Source of the DNA: JBHIDQ01 sp046760155
GTDB taxonomy: Bacteria > Chloroflexota > Dehalococcoidia > Dehalococcoidales > RBG-16-60-22
Assembly (NCBI GenBank): GCA_046760155.1
Contig: JBHIDQ010000014.1
Location: forward strand, 1-21,076
Length of the DNA stretch: 21,076 nt
Direction: 5' to 3'
In this document: piece after piece, positions 7,839 to 14,938 of the stretch
How the letters are laid out: each line of letters begins with the position of its first letter
Position numbering within the stretch: position 1 is the stretch's first letter
Position numbers and translations under genes: made by a program
Notes under the pieces: generated by a model
Databases searched by the model: none
What the model was told of the DNA's origin: nothing
The model's input: only the letters and a program-made list of their open reading frames with translations

Positions 7839-8299
7839 AAACTGGTTTCCTCTTTAATAGAGTTCAAGGTCTCCGCCTCTCTGACCCGCATCTGACGTTC
7901 TGGCTCAGGCTCCTCGTGGTCATATCCCAAAAGATGAAGCACACCGTGAATAATGAGTATGGCAATTTCTTTTTTCAGGGAATGCTGGCGCTCTTTGGCC
8001 TGGAGCACTGCCTGAGGGTAGGAAATAATGACTTCGCCAAGATGGAGCACTCCGTCAGGAGGTGACACGAATGCATCTCCCGCCGATGTCATATAAAAGG
8101 CTAACACATCAGTGGGTCTATCTTCACCCCGATAACTCCGATTTAACTCCCGTACTCTTTTCTGACTGGTAATCACCAAGCCGAGTTCGGCATTAGAGCT
8201 AACACCCTGAGCAATGAGAACCCGTTCTGCCACACTTTGCAGCCAGTTTGCCTCAGGGCATTCCGCAAAGTCGCCATCAATGATAACATTAATCTCCAT
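7835..8299 (-). CDS. ybeY: Endoribonuclease YbeY (rRNA maturation factor)
   Basis: A 154-residue single-strand endoribonuclease that helps 16S rRNA 3'-end maturation and ribosome quality control. The zinc site H-G-V-L-H-L-L-G-Y-D-H (H118, H122, H128) is complete. The conserved N-R-x-Y-R-x-x-x-x-P-T-D-V-L-A-F motif (53-68) and L-G-E-V-I-I-S-Y-P (87-95) also match. The open frame extends upstream to 8437, but the extra residues are hydrophobic, unlike any YbeY, and would overlap the tRNA-Ser gene. I therefore start at MEINVII (8299); an ATG two codons earlier (8305) is equally possible because neither has a strong ribosome site. The gene is divergent from tRNA-Ser and converges on pyrD. Confidence 0.92.
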   Translation of the reverse strand: MEINVIIDGDFAECPEANWLQSVAERVLIAQGVSSNAELGLVITSQKRVRELNRSYRGEDRPTDVLAFYMTSAGDAFVSPPDGVLHLGEVIISYPQAVLQAKERQHSLKKEIAILIIHGVLHLLGYDHEEPEPERQMRVREAETLNSIKEETSF

Positions 8300-8363
8300 C
8301 GCCATTCTGTGCCAACCATCATAGCACAGCCAAGTATAGCCAGCAAACGTGATGACAAAATTA

Positions 8364-8392
8364 TTGAGCGAGATGAATTGTTGTGCTATAGT
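8364..8392 (+). promoter_or_regulatory. Candidate promoter of tRNA-Ser (and miaB operon)
   Basis: TTGAGC (8364-8369), a 17-nt spacer and TATAGT (8387-8392) place a start near 8399, about 26 nt before the mature tRNA. The -10 region also forms part of an 8-bp inverted repeat, with ATAGCACA at 8321-8328 and TGTGCTAT at 8382-8389. Confidence 0.5.
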
Positions 8393-8424
8393 AAATATAT
8401 GTAAAAATAATATTACAGGACTCT

Positions 8425-8516
8425 GGAGGGATCGCATAGTGGTCTAGTGCGGGCGCCTGCTAAGCGCTTACCCTGAGAAATCGGGGTCGTGGGTTCAAAT
8501 CCCACTCCCTCCGCCA
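8425..8516 (+). tRNA. tRNA-Ser(GCU)
   Basis: A full class II cloverleaf. The acceptor stem GGAGGGA (8425-8431) pairs with TCCCTCC (8506-8512), then comes discriminator G and an encoded CCA (8514-8516). The T-arm is GTGGG-TTCAAAT-CCCAC. The anticodon loop CTGCTAA (8457-8463) gives anticodon GCT at 8459-8461, which reads AGC and AGU. The long variable arm (about 8468-8488) is typical of serine tRNA. Confidence 0.97.
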
Positions 8517-8527
8517 GATAAAGTGAC

Positions 8528-8551
8528 ATATACCCCTGAAAAGGGGTATAT
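8528..8551 (+). terminator. Hairpin between tRNA-Ser and miaB (possible terminator or attenuator)
   Basis: A perfect 10-bp stem with a GAAA tetraloop (8528-8537 with 8542-8551, core ACCCCT/AGGGGT) begins 11 nt after the tRNA CCA. It is followed by TTACTATTACTTCT, which is T-rich but broken. It could end the tRNA transcript partially, or mark a processing point before the miaB message. Confidence 0.55.
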
Positions 8552-8579
8552 TACTATTACTTCTAAAGAATGGAGAAAA

Positions 8580-9830
8580 ATGTCTCAGTATTATATCTGG
8601 ACCATAGGCTGCCAGATGAACAAGGCGGAATCAGAGCGGCTGGGTAGTGTCTTTGAACAGCTTGGATACCAGGCGACGAATACTGCCGAAGAAGCCGATA
8701 TCATTGTGCTCAATAGCTGCGTGGTGCGCCAGAGTGCCGAAAACCGGGTTATCAATAAAATTAATTCACTTAAGTCACTGAGAAAGGTACATTCAAGCAA
8801 AACGCTGGCAGTTACCGGCTGTTTGGTAAATTCTGAAGTTGACCAACTGAAAAAGGACTTCCCCTACGTTGACTACTTTTTCAAGCCGGGAGACTACCCT
8901 CCGTGGTTAGAAAAACCCGAACCATCAGTGTTACCCCAACACCCTTCCCCCAGCACCTTTGTACCCATCATACAGGGCTGCAATAACTTCTGCGCCTATT
9001 GCATTGTCCCCTACCGCCGCGGCCGAGAAAGAAGCCGACCCGTGTTGGAAATAGTTTGCGAAGTCAGAGAACTGGTAAAGCGTGGGGTAAAAGAGGTCAC
9101 CCTGCTGGGGCAAAATGTGGATTCTTACGGGCATGACCTGCCGGACAAACCCGACTTGGCTGACTTGCTCGGTGAGCTAAATGCCATAGGTGGACTAGTG
9201 CGGATACGCTTCCTGACCAATCATCCAAAAGACATGAGCATCAAACTTATTGAGGCAATAGCCGACTTAGACAAAGTCTGCGAGCAGATAAGTCTCCCGG
9301 TTCAGTCAGGCAGCAATGACATTCTCAAGGCAATGCGGCGGGGCTACACAGTAGAGCAATACCGGCAGCTCGTTATGATGATCCGGAATAAAATACCTGA
9401 GGTAGCCCTGAGCACCGACGTCATCGTTGGCTTTCCCTCCGAGACTGAGTCGCAGTTTCAGCAAACGGTTAACCTGCTCGCTGAGTTAAGATTTGACACC
9501 GTCCACGTTGCTGCCTACTCAACGAGGTCGGGAACCATCGCCGCCCGAGAATTTGAGGACAATATCCCACTCGTGAAGAAAAAGGAGCGCTTGAATGTCA
9601 TTGAGCAACTCCAGGAGGGAATTGCCACTGAAATCAATGCTCAGTTATTCAGCAGGACGGTTGAAATTCTGGTAGAAGGAAGGGTCAAAGACAAGTGGCA
9701 GGGCCGCACCCGCTCTGGCAAACTGGTATTCTTCACCGACAGCCATGATTGCTTGGGGCAACTGATGAATATCAGCATCTCGGAAACGAGCCCCTGGTCA
9801 CTGCAGGGTAAGCTTATTAAACTGAAATAA
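8580..9830 (+). CDS. miaB: tRNA 2-methylthio-N6-isopentenyladenosine synthase (MiaB-type methylthiotransferase)
   Basis: A 416-residue radical-SAM enzyme that adds a methylthio group to i6A37 of tRNAs reading UNN codons. The N-terminal domain supplies three cluster cysteines (C11 in GCQMN, C47, C81). The radical-SAM motif C-N-N-F-C-A-Y-C has C134, C138 and C141, followed by P-Y-R-R-G-R-E-R-S-R. The motif L-G-Q-N-V-D-S-Y is typical of MiaB rather than MtaB or RimO. The last ~65 residues form a TRAM domain. The open frame begins at 8523, but the first 19 codons cover the hairpin and are not family-like. The ATG at 8580 follows TGGAGA and begins MSQYYIWTIGC as expected. yajC follows 9 nt later. 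The tRNA upstream reads AGY and is not itself a MiaB substrate. Confidence 0.92.
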   Translation: MSQYYIWTIGCQMNKAESERLGSVFEQLGYQATNTAEEADIIVLNSCVVRQSAENRVINKINSLKSLRKVHSSKTLAVTGCLVNSEVDQLKKDFPYVDYFFKPGDYPPWLEKPEPSVLPQHPSPSTFVPIIQGCNNFCAYCIVPYRRGRERSRPVLEIVCEVRELVKRGVKEVTLLGQNVDSYGHDLPDKPDLADLLGELNAIGGLVRIRFLTNHPKDMSIKLIEAIADLDKVCEQISLPVQSGSNDILKAMRRGYTVEQYRQLVMMIRNKIPEVALSTDVIVGFPSETESQFQQTVNLLAELRFDTVHVAAYSTRSGTIAAREFEDNIPLVKKKERLNVIEQLQEGIATEINAQLFSRTVEILVEGRVKDKWQGRTRSGKLVFFTDSHDCLGQLMNISISETSPWSLQGKLIKLK

Positions 9831-9839
9831 GGAGGCGAA

Positions 9840-10190
9840 ATGTTAAATTTGGGGTTAATGGTAGGATGGCTTATTACTCTGCTAGTATTTCTCGGTGGTT
9901 GTGCTCCACCACCCGAAGGAGAGGAACGAGGCTTCAACTGGTCGATAATCATCTTTCTGCTGTTGATTTTTGGTGTGTTCTATTTTCTCATTATTCGACC
10001 ACAGCGCCGGCGACAGAAACAACACGATGAACTGATGCAGGAACTGAAAAGAGGTGACAAAGTAATCACCACCGGTGGAATTTACGGAGTGGTGGAAAGC
10101 ATCAGCGATGATAGCGTCGTTCTGAGAATAGAATCGGGAGCGACCATCAGGATAGCCAGAGGCAGTGTCGCTGGTCAGCGAGAGAAATAA
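9840..10190 (+). CDS. yajC: YajC-like preprotein translocase subunit, with lipobox-like N-terminus
   Basis: A 116-residue small membrane protein of the YajC family, an accessory of the Sec-DF translocase. The core is intact: a membrane helix (about 34-52) ends in F-L-I-I-R-P-Q-R-R-R-Q-K, followed by the cytoplasmic domain with G-D-K-V-I-T-T-G-G-I-Y-G-V-V and I-R-I-A-R-G-S-V. Before that core lies an extra hydrophobic stretch (residues 2-20) ending L-G-G-C-A-P-P-P, which looks like a lipoprotein cleavage site with C21. There is no basic residue before it, so processing as a lipoprotein is uncertain. Otherwise the protein would span the membrane twice. AAGGAGG precedes the ATG by 4 nt. It is the second protein gene of the tRNA-Ser/miaB unit. 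Confidence 0.88.
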   Translation: MLNLGLMVGWLITLLVFLGGCAPPPEGEERGFNWSIIIFLLLIFGVFYFLIIRPQRRRQKQHDELMQELKRGDKVITTGGIYGVVESISDDSVVLRIESGATIRIARGSVAGQREK

Positions 10191-10201
10191 GCTTATTTCT
10201 C
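10182..10201. repeat. Perfect 20-bp palindrome across the yajC stop codon
   Basis: GAGAAATAAG is followed directly by its reverse complement, and the yajC TAA lies inside it (10188-10190). It can fold in RNA, but no T-run follows. It may be a weak terminator, an mRNA end stabiliser or chance. Confidence 0.5.
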
Positions 10202-10246
10202 CGTCTTATGCTGGCGATTTAAAGACTGAAGCCACAGGGTAATCAA

Positions 10247-11791
10247 ATGGCTTACTATGATTATATTATCGTTGGTAGTGGTATTGCCGGATTATATACC
10301 GCTCTTTTGGCTAAAGAACAGGGCAGCGTGCTGGTCATCACCAAAGGCAATATTGACGACTGCAACAGCAAACATGCCCAGGGAGGTATTGCTGCCGCTA
10401 TTGGCAGGAATGATTCCCCCGAACTTCACTTCAAGGATACCATTGTCGCCAGCGATGGCCTGTGCGATAAAGAGGCAGTGCGTATCTTAGTCAATGAAGC
10501 TCCCGCCCGCATCGCCGAACTGGTCAACTTCGGGGTGCCCTTTGACACCCTTGACGGAGAGATTGCCCTGACTCTAGAGGCAGCGCACAGTGTCCCCCGT
10601 ATTTTGCACGCTGGTGGTGATGCTACTGGCGAACACATTGAAGTCACCCTCAGCAAACGGGTACGCGCCGCTAAAATCCAGGTGCTTGAAGATAGCCAAG
10701 CCACGGAAATTCTGGTGGAAAAGGGAACCGTTGGTGGTATAAAAGCCCTTGACTGCCGCACCGGCTCGATTGAAGAATTTGAGTGTCGGCACCTGATTCT
10801 AGCTACCGGTGGTGCTGGACAGCTTTTCAAATTCAATACTAACTCTGACATCGCCACTGGTGATGGCATCGCCCTTGCCTTTAAGGTCGGGGCAGAAATT
10901 ATGGATATGGAGTTTTTCCAGTTTCACCCCACTGCCTTACACCTGCCCGGGGTAACTCCCTTCCTCATCTCGGAAGCAGTCAGGGGTGAGGGGGGTATAT
11001 TACGCAATGTCGATGGCCACCGTTTCATGCCCGATTACAGTCCACAGGGTGACCTGGCACCACGAGACATCGTCGCGCGCAGCATACTATACGAGATGAA
11101 AAAAACCGGCTCAGATAGAGTTTTCATCGATGTTACCCACCTACGCCCCTATATTATTACCACCCGCTTCCCCCACATTTACCGTTTCTGCCTGGATCAC
11201 GGCTTAGACATCACCAAAGAACTGGTACCGGTAGCGCCGGCTGCCCACTATATGATGGGCGGTATCAAAACCAATACTTGGGGAGAAACCAGTATTGCAG
11301 GATTGTTCGCCACCGGTGAAACTGCCTGCACCGGAGTGCACGGAGCAAATCGGCTCGCCTCAAACTCAATGCTGGAAGTGGTCGTGTTCAGTAAGCGAAT
11401 CATGGAAAAAACCAAAAAGGAAACGAAAGCAGGAGTATCTAATGTTACCAGAGGCACGGAGGTACACCAGGTATTAAGCCAGAGACAGACTCCAAAGTCA
11501 GTACCAGCGCCCAGTTTTGCCGCCTTACAAAAACTCCTCTGGGATAAAGTCGGCGTCATCCGTGACCGGGAAAGTCTGACCCAGGCGGCTGATATTCTAG
11601 CTGCCTGGCAAAAATCCCTACCCCCACCTACTGACCGCCCCTCCCACGAATTGCATAATCTGGTGCTGACTGGACGAATGGTAACCGAAGCAGCCCTTCT
11701 CCGAGAAGAGAGCCGTGGGGCTCATTTTCGCTCCGATTTTCCCCAGAGCTCCCCCCAATGGCAACGTCACATTGTCTTCACCGCAAAATAA
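10247..11791 (+). CDS. nadB: L-aspartate oxidase
   Basis: A 514-residue flavoenzyme that oxidises L-aspartate to iminoaspartate, the first step of de novo NAD synthesis. The FAD-binding G-S-G-I-A-G (residues 9-14) is followed by the S-K-H-A-Q-G-G-I-A-A-A motif, F-Q-F-H-P-T-A-L-H, E-A-V-R-G-E-G-G and H-Y-M-M-G-G-I-K-T-N. The flavin-contacting G-A-N-R-L-A-S-N-S-M-L-E is intact. These match L-aspartate oxidase and not succinate dehydrogenase, since the protein stands alone and ends in a helical domain without SdhA-like partners. nadC follows after 18 nt. The ATG is preceded only by a weak ribosome site (CAGGG), 56 nt after yajC. The quinolinate synthase gene nadA, which normally completes the set, is not within this window. 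Confidence 0.95.
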   Translation: MAYYDYIIVGSGIAGLYTALLAKEQGSVLVITKGNIDDCNSKHAQGGIAAAIGRNDSPELHFKDTIVASDGLCDKEAVRILVNEAPARIAELVNFGVPFDTLDGEIALTLEAAHSVPRILHAGGDATGEHIEVTLSKRVRAAKIQVLEDSQATEILVEKGTVGGIKALDCRTGSIEEFECRHLILATGGAGQLFKFNTNSDIATGDGIALAFKVGAEIMDMEFFQFHPTALHLPGVTPFLISEAVRGEGGILRNVDGHRFMPDYSPQGDLAPRDIVARSILYEMKKTGSDRVFIDVTHLRPYIITTRFPHIYRFCLDHGLDITKELVPVAPAAHYMMGGIKTNTWGETSIAGLFATGETACTGVHGANRLASNSMLEVVVFSKRIMEKTKKETKAGVSNVTRGTEVHQVLSQRQTPKSVPAPSFAALQKLLWDKVGVIRDRESLTQAADILAAWQKSLPPPTDRPSHELHNLVLTGRMVTEAALLREESRGAHFRSDFPQSSPQWQRHIVFTAK

Positions 11792-11809
11792 TTTAAGGGG
11801 ATGAGGTAG

Positions 11810-12688
11810 ATGAATAAAGTGCCATCACCTGAAGAACAAATTGATAACATTATCGACCTTGCCCTGGCAGAAGATTTAGGTCACGGTGATATCACCAGCG
11901 ATATGTTAATCCCGCCCGACTTGCAGGGCAAAGCGTCCGTAATAATTAAAGAAAGAGGCATATTGGCCGGTGTTGAAGCAGCCAAGAAGGTTTTCCTCCG
12001 CGTTGACCCGTTACTCAAGGTAGAAATAGTGATTAAAGACGGCACTAAAGTTCGACCTGGAGACAGGATAGCCACCATTTCTGGTAAGGTGATCAGCATT
12101 CTCAAAGCCGAGCGAACCGCCCTTAATTTTCTGCAAAGACTAAGTGGCATTGCCTCGCAGACAGCCAAATATGTCGCCAAAACCCGTGACCTAGCAGTTG
12201 ATATCACCGATACCCGCAAAACTACCCCCGGTCTAAGATGGCTAGAAAAGTTTGCCGTGCGCATGGGCGGTGGCAAAAATCACCGTCTCCATCTGGGTGA
12301 CGGTATCCTAATCAAAGACAACCATCTAGCGGCACTCTATGCACTGGGCATGAGCCTGAAGGATATTGTTACCAAGGCCAAACGGGACGCCCCCCAGGGG
12401 ATGAAAGTTGAGGTCGAAGTTAATTCTGCCCAAGAAGCCAGAGAGGCTGCTGAGGCTGGAGCTGATATCATTATGCTGGATAACATGAGTCCTGAAGAAA
12501 TGCAACATGTATTGAGCTTACTGCCGAGTCAGGTTAAAGTGGAAGCCTCAGGAGGAATTACACTGGCCAATGTCCGCCAAGCGGCTACTGCTGGAGTTCA
12601 TCTCATCTCCATCGGTGCCCTTACTCACTCTCCCAAAGCTCTGGACATCAGCCTTGAGCTTGACCCAGAGACCCTTAAAGTCCCTTAA
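11810..12688 (+). CDS. nadC: Nicotinate-nucleotide pyrophosphorylase (quinolinate phosphoribosyltransferase)
   Basis: A 292-residue enzyme that converts quinolinate and PRPP to nicotinate mononucleotide, CO2 and pyrophosphate. Recognisable motifs are E-D-L-G-H-G-D-I-T-S (about 20-29), E-R-T-A-L-N-F-L-Q-R-L-S-G-I-A, D-T-R-K-T-T-P-G-L-R, G-G-K-N-H-R-L-H-L-G-D and I-K-D-N-H. The C-terminal barrel repeats are I-M-L-D-N-M and E-A-S-G-G-I-T-L-x-N-V. These include the basic residues that bind the substrate carboxylates. The gene follows nadB by 18 nt with AAGGGGATGAGG ahead of the ATG, so the two are co-transcribed. Its last 14 bases overlap the end of the convergent methyltransferase gene, leaving no room for a separate terminator. 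Confidence 0.95.
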   Translation: MNKVPSPEEQIDNIIDLALAEDLGHGDITSDMLIPPDLQGKASVIIKERGILAGVEAAKKVFLRVDPLLKVEIVIKDGTKVRPGDRIATISGKVISILKAERTALNFLQRLSGIASQTAKYVAKTRDLAVDITDTRKTTPGLRWLEKFAVRMGGGKNHRLHLGDGILIKDNHLAALYALGMSLKDIVTKAKRDAPQGMKVEVEVNSAQEAREAAEAGADIIMLDNMSPEEMQHVLSLLPSQVKVEASGGITLANVRQAATAGVHLISIGALTHSPKALDISLELDPETLKVP

Positions 12689-13280
12689 GCCAACCTGGTT
12701 TCCACGCCCGACAAAGATAATTTTCCAGACCGTCTTCAATTCTAATATCAATAAACCCGGCTTCTGCCAGCATTACTTGCATTTCTTCCTCATCAGGAAT
12801 GAGGTCATTGGCCACCTCAAGAATGCCGTTGTGAAACCCATTGATATTGACCCGGCTTGAGGTGTGACAGATAAACAGGTAACCACCACTTTTAGTTACC
12901 CGATTAATTTCGGCGAGGGCTCTTAGTTTATGCTGAAAGTGAGGAAAGCTGGAATAGCAGACGACACTATCGAAAGTTTCATCGGGGAGAGGGATATTAG
13001 CCACATCAGCATTAAGGTAAGCAACTTCGCCATGAAAACTTTTATCCTTGGCTTTTCGGAGCATTCCTTCCGCAAAATCGAGGGCAATTATTTTCCCGTT
13101 GCTACCAATCTTACTTAAGAGAAAGGGGATGAATACCCCGGTACCTGTGCCGACATCGAGAACTATAGAGCCAAGTCTAATCTCCAGGCGTCCCGCCATC
13201 AGCTCAAGTTTGGCTTCGTCCTTTTCGACAGCGGTCTCATCCCAGATCGCCGCCCGCTGATTAAAATAGGTTCTAATCAT
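12675..13280 (-). CDS. Class I SAM-dependent methyltransferase (UbiE-like), last gene of metal importer operon
   Basis: A 201-residue class I methyltransferase. It opens with Y-F-N-Q-R-A-A-I-W-D-E, a pattern common to small UbiE/Coq5-like enzymes. The SAM-binding motif I is LDVGTGTGVF (41-50), an acidic residue follows the second strand (I-A-L-D-F-A-E-G-M-L), and the later N-A-D-V-A-N-I-P-L-P and D-S-V-V-C-Y-S-S-F-P-H-F-Q match motifs II-III. The substrate is not evident. Its ATG overlaps the stop of the importer-2 permease by 4 nt (ATGA), so it is translationally coupled to a fur-znuACB operon. That suggests a link to metal homeostasis or to a metal-requiring methylation; this is inference only. 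The 3' end overlaps nadC by 14 nt. Confidence 0.88.
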   Translation of the reverse strand: MIRTYFNQRAAIWDETAVEKDEAKLELMAGRLEIRLGSIVLDVGTGTGVFIPFLLSKIGSNGKIIALDFAEGMLRKAKDKSFHGEVAYLNADVANIPLPDETFDSVVCYSSFPHFQHKLRALAEINRVTKSGGYLFICHTSSRVNINGFHNGILEVANDLIPDEEEMQVMLAEAGFIDIRIEDGLENYLCRAWKPGWLKGL

Positions 13281-14125
13281 GCCTTAACCTCCGAGAGCGG
13301 TTTTCTCTGCCAGCCTTTCACCCTCCTCTTGGGCGAGAAGATAGCGGCGATCATGAAGATTAGCGAAGAGGTAACGATGATGGTAGCACCACTGGGAATG
13401 TCAAAGAGATAGGACATAAGCAGGCCCATCCAGCCTGAGAGAACACCAAAGCTCGCTGAGAGCAGGAACATCCGTTTCATGCTGTAGGTAAGCTGATAAG
13501 CCGCAGCGGCTGGATTCAGAATCAGGCTGAAGATGAGAATTCCGCCAATAGACCGCAGGGTAGCGGTTATGGTGGCACCAGTCAAGAACAGTATGCCATA
13601 CAAAATCAGCGTTGCCGGAATACCCACGGAAAGTGCCATGTCACGCTGGAAAACGGTCGCCTGAATTTCTTTGTAGAAAACAAAAACCAGTCCCACTACC
13701 ACAACCGCCACTATGCCCAAAAATATGATATCGCCTCTGGTATTGGTGAGAATACTGCCCCAGAGCAACTCGAGGGCTCCCGATTTGGTGCCGGGCATCA
13801 AACCCATGAAGAGAAAAGCCAGCCCGAGCATGAGAGAAAAGATGACTCCTACCGAGGTTTCAGGGCTGAGTTGTCCCCGGTCAGCCAGCGGACCAACAAT
13901 CGCGGCGGCAAGAAGGCTGAAAACAAAAGCACCAACCAGTGGGTTAAAGCCCAACCACAATCCAAGCAGTGCGCCAGCAAAGGCAGCATGCGCCATGCAC
14001 ACTCCAATAAAGGGCATGTGCATTAGCACCACAAAGACACCGATGGTAGCACAAGCAATACCCCCCAGAAAAGCAGTAAGGATGGCATTCTGCATAAACT
14101 GGTATTCAAAGATAGACAAATCCAA
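13277..14125 (-). CDS. Metal ABC importer permease (ZnuB/MntC-type), importer 2
   Basis: A 282-residue ABC-3 family permease with about eight membrane segments. The start Y-Q-F-M-Q-N-A, M-H-M-P-F-I-G-V-C-M-A-H-A-A-F-A-G-A-L-L-G and the coupling segment R-S-I-G-G-I-L-I-F-S-L-I-L-N-P-A-A-A-A are typical. The C-terminus is basic (K-R-R-V-K-G-W-Q-R-K). The start codon is TTG at 14125, supported by an AAGGAG ribosome site 8 nt upstream and by the family-like N-terminus M-D-L-S-I-F-E-Y. It follows the ATPase gene by 18 nt. Compared with the importer-1 permease it has a different loop after the second segment, so the two probably serve different metals or affinities. Confidence 0.9.
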   Translation of the reverse strand: MDLSIFEYQFMQNAILTAFLGGIACATIGVFVVLMHMPFIGVCMAHAAFAGALLGLWLGFNPLVGAFVFSLLAAAIVGPLADRGQLSPETSVGVIFSLMLGLAFLFMGLMPGTKSGALELLWGSILTNTRGDIIFLGIVAVVVVGLVFVFYKEIQATVFQRDMALSVGIPATLILYGILFLTGATITATLRSIGGILIFSLILNPAAAAYQLTYSMKRMFLLSASFGVLSGWMGLLMSYLFDIPSGATIIVTSSLIFMIAAIFSPKRRVKGWQRKPLSEVKA

Positions 14126-14143
14126 AGTCGCGACTCCTTAACC

Positions 14144-14920
14144 TCAAACTAAAATATTCTCTCCACGCTTCTTTTTCACTTCCGAAATGGGCATATCATA
14201 TAACCGACTGAGATTATCATCGGTCAGTAATTCACTGGGAGAACCTTCACCCCAGATTAACCCTTCTTTCATCAGGACGACGCGGTCGCAGGCGACAGGT
14301 AGACAACTCAGGTCATGGGTGACAAATAAGGTGGTGAGGTGGCGCGAATCATGAATTTGTTTCACCAGTTCCAGAATATCCGTTTGCGCTTTCCAGTCCA
14401 GTGAAGCGATTGGTTCGTCAAGGAGGAATAATTCCGGTTCCTGTGCCAGACAGCGGGCGATGGCTACTCTCTGCTGCTCACCCCCAGAGAGGTGACCAAT
14501 GGGCCGCCGGGCAAGGTGGCTCATCCCCACCAGTGCCAACATCTCGTCCACCACTTCCCAGTCGTGCCTGCCCGGTCTTCTCAACAAACCTAAAAGCCCA
14601 TATCGGCCTATCATTACCACCTCACGAACATTCATTGGCATGCGTGGGGCGATATTCTGCACCTGGGCGACATAGCCAACTTTCTTTCTCAGGGAATGGC
14701 CATTACCTGCCGTGAGATAATGCCCCAGCACCCATACCCTGCCACTGCGTAACTTGCCCAGTCCGTTAATGATGGTAAGCAGCGTGGTCTTTCCGGCACC
14801 ATTGGGACCGATGATGCCGACAAACTCCCCGAACCCTACCTTAAGAGATACGTCCCGCAGGGCGACATTTTCCCTATAGGAAACAACGGCATTTTCAATA
14901 TTGATTACTTTTTCGCCCAT
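14144..14920 (-). CDS. Metal ABC importer ATPase (ZnuC-type), importer 2
   Basis: A 258-residue ABC ATPase. Walker A is GPNGAGKTT (38-46), the signature LSGGEQQR (143-150), Walker B ELFLLDEP (162-169), and the switch histidine lies in FVTHDLSCL. The sequence fits the metal-ion ATPases that pair with ABC-3 permeases. The ATG at 14920 has GAGGAAG upstream. It lies between the binding-protein gene (18 nt upstream) and the permease gene (18 nt downstream), giving an even, compact operon. It energises import of whatever the adjacent lipoprotein binds. Confidence 0.9.
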   Translation of the reverse strand: MGEKVINIENAVVSYRENVALRDVSLKVGFGEFVGIIGPNGAGKTTLLTIINGLGKLRSGRVWVLGHYLTAGNGHSLRKKVGYVAQVQNIAPRMPMNVREVVMIGRYGLLGLLRRPGRHDWEVVDEMLALVGMSHLARRPIGHLSGGEQQRVAIARCLAQEPELFLLDEPIASLDWKAQTDILELVKQIHDSRHLTTLFVTHDLSCLPVACDRVVLMKEGLIWGEGSPSELLTDDNLSRLYDMPISEVKKKRGENILV

Positions 14921-14938
14921 CTTCCTCTTTTCTCTCCA

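Noticed and set aside
8300..8437. Upstream extension of ybeY
   Set aside because: It would overlap tRNA-Ser and adds a hydrophobic segment unknown in YbeY; the family start is at 8299 or 8305.
8523..8579. GTG-initiated extension of miaB
   Set aside because: It runs through the hairpin after the tRNA and lacks homology; ATG 8580 has a ribosome site and the family N-terminus.
10182..10201. Palindrome at the yajC end as a terminator
   Set aside because: No T-run follows and the nadB gene continues 46 nt later in the same direction; kept only as a repeat feature.
10426..10869. Minus-strand open frame of 147 codons inside nadB
   Set aside because: Antisense shadow of a fully conserved gene; the composition is that of reversed coding sequence.
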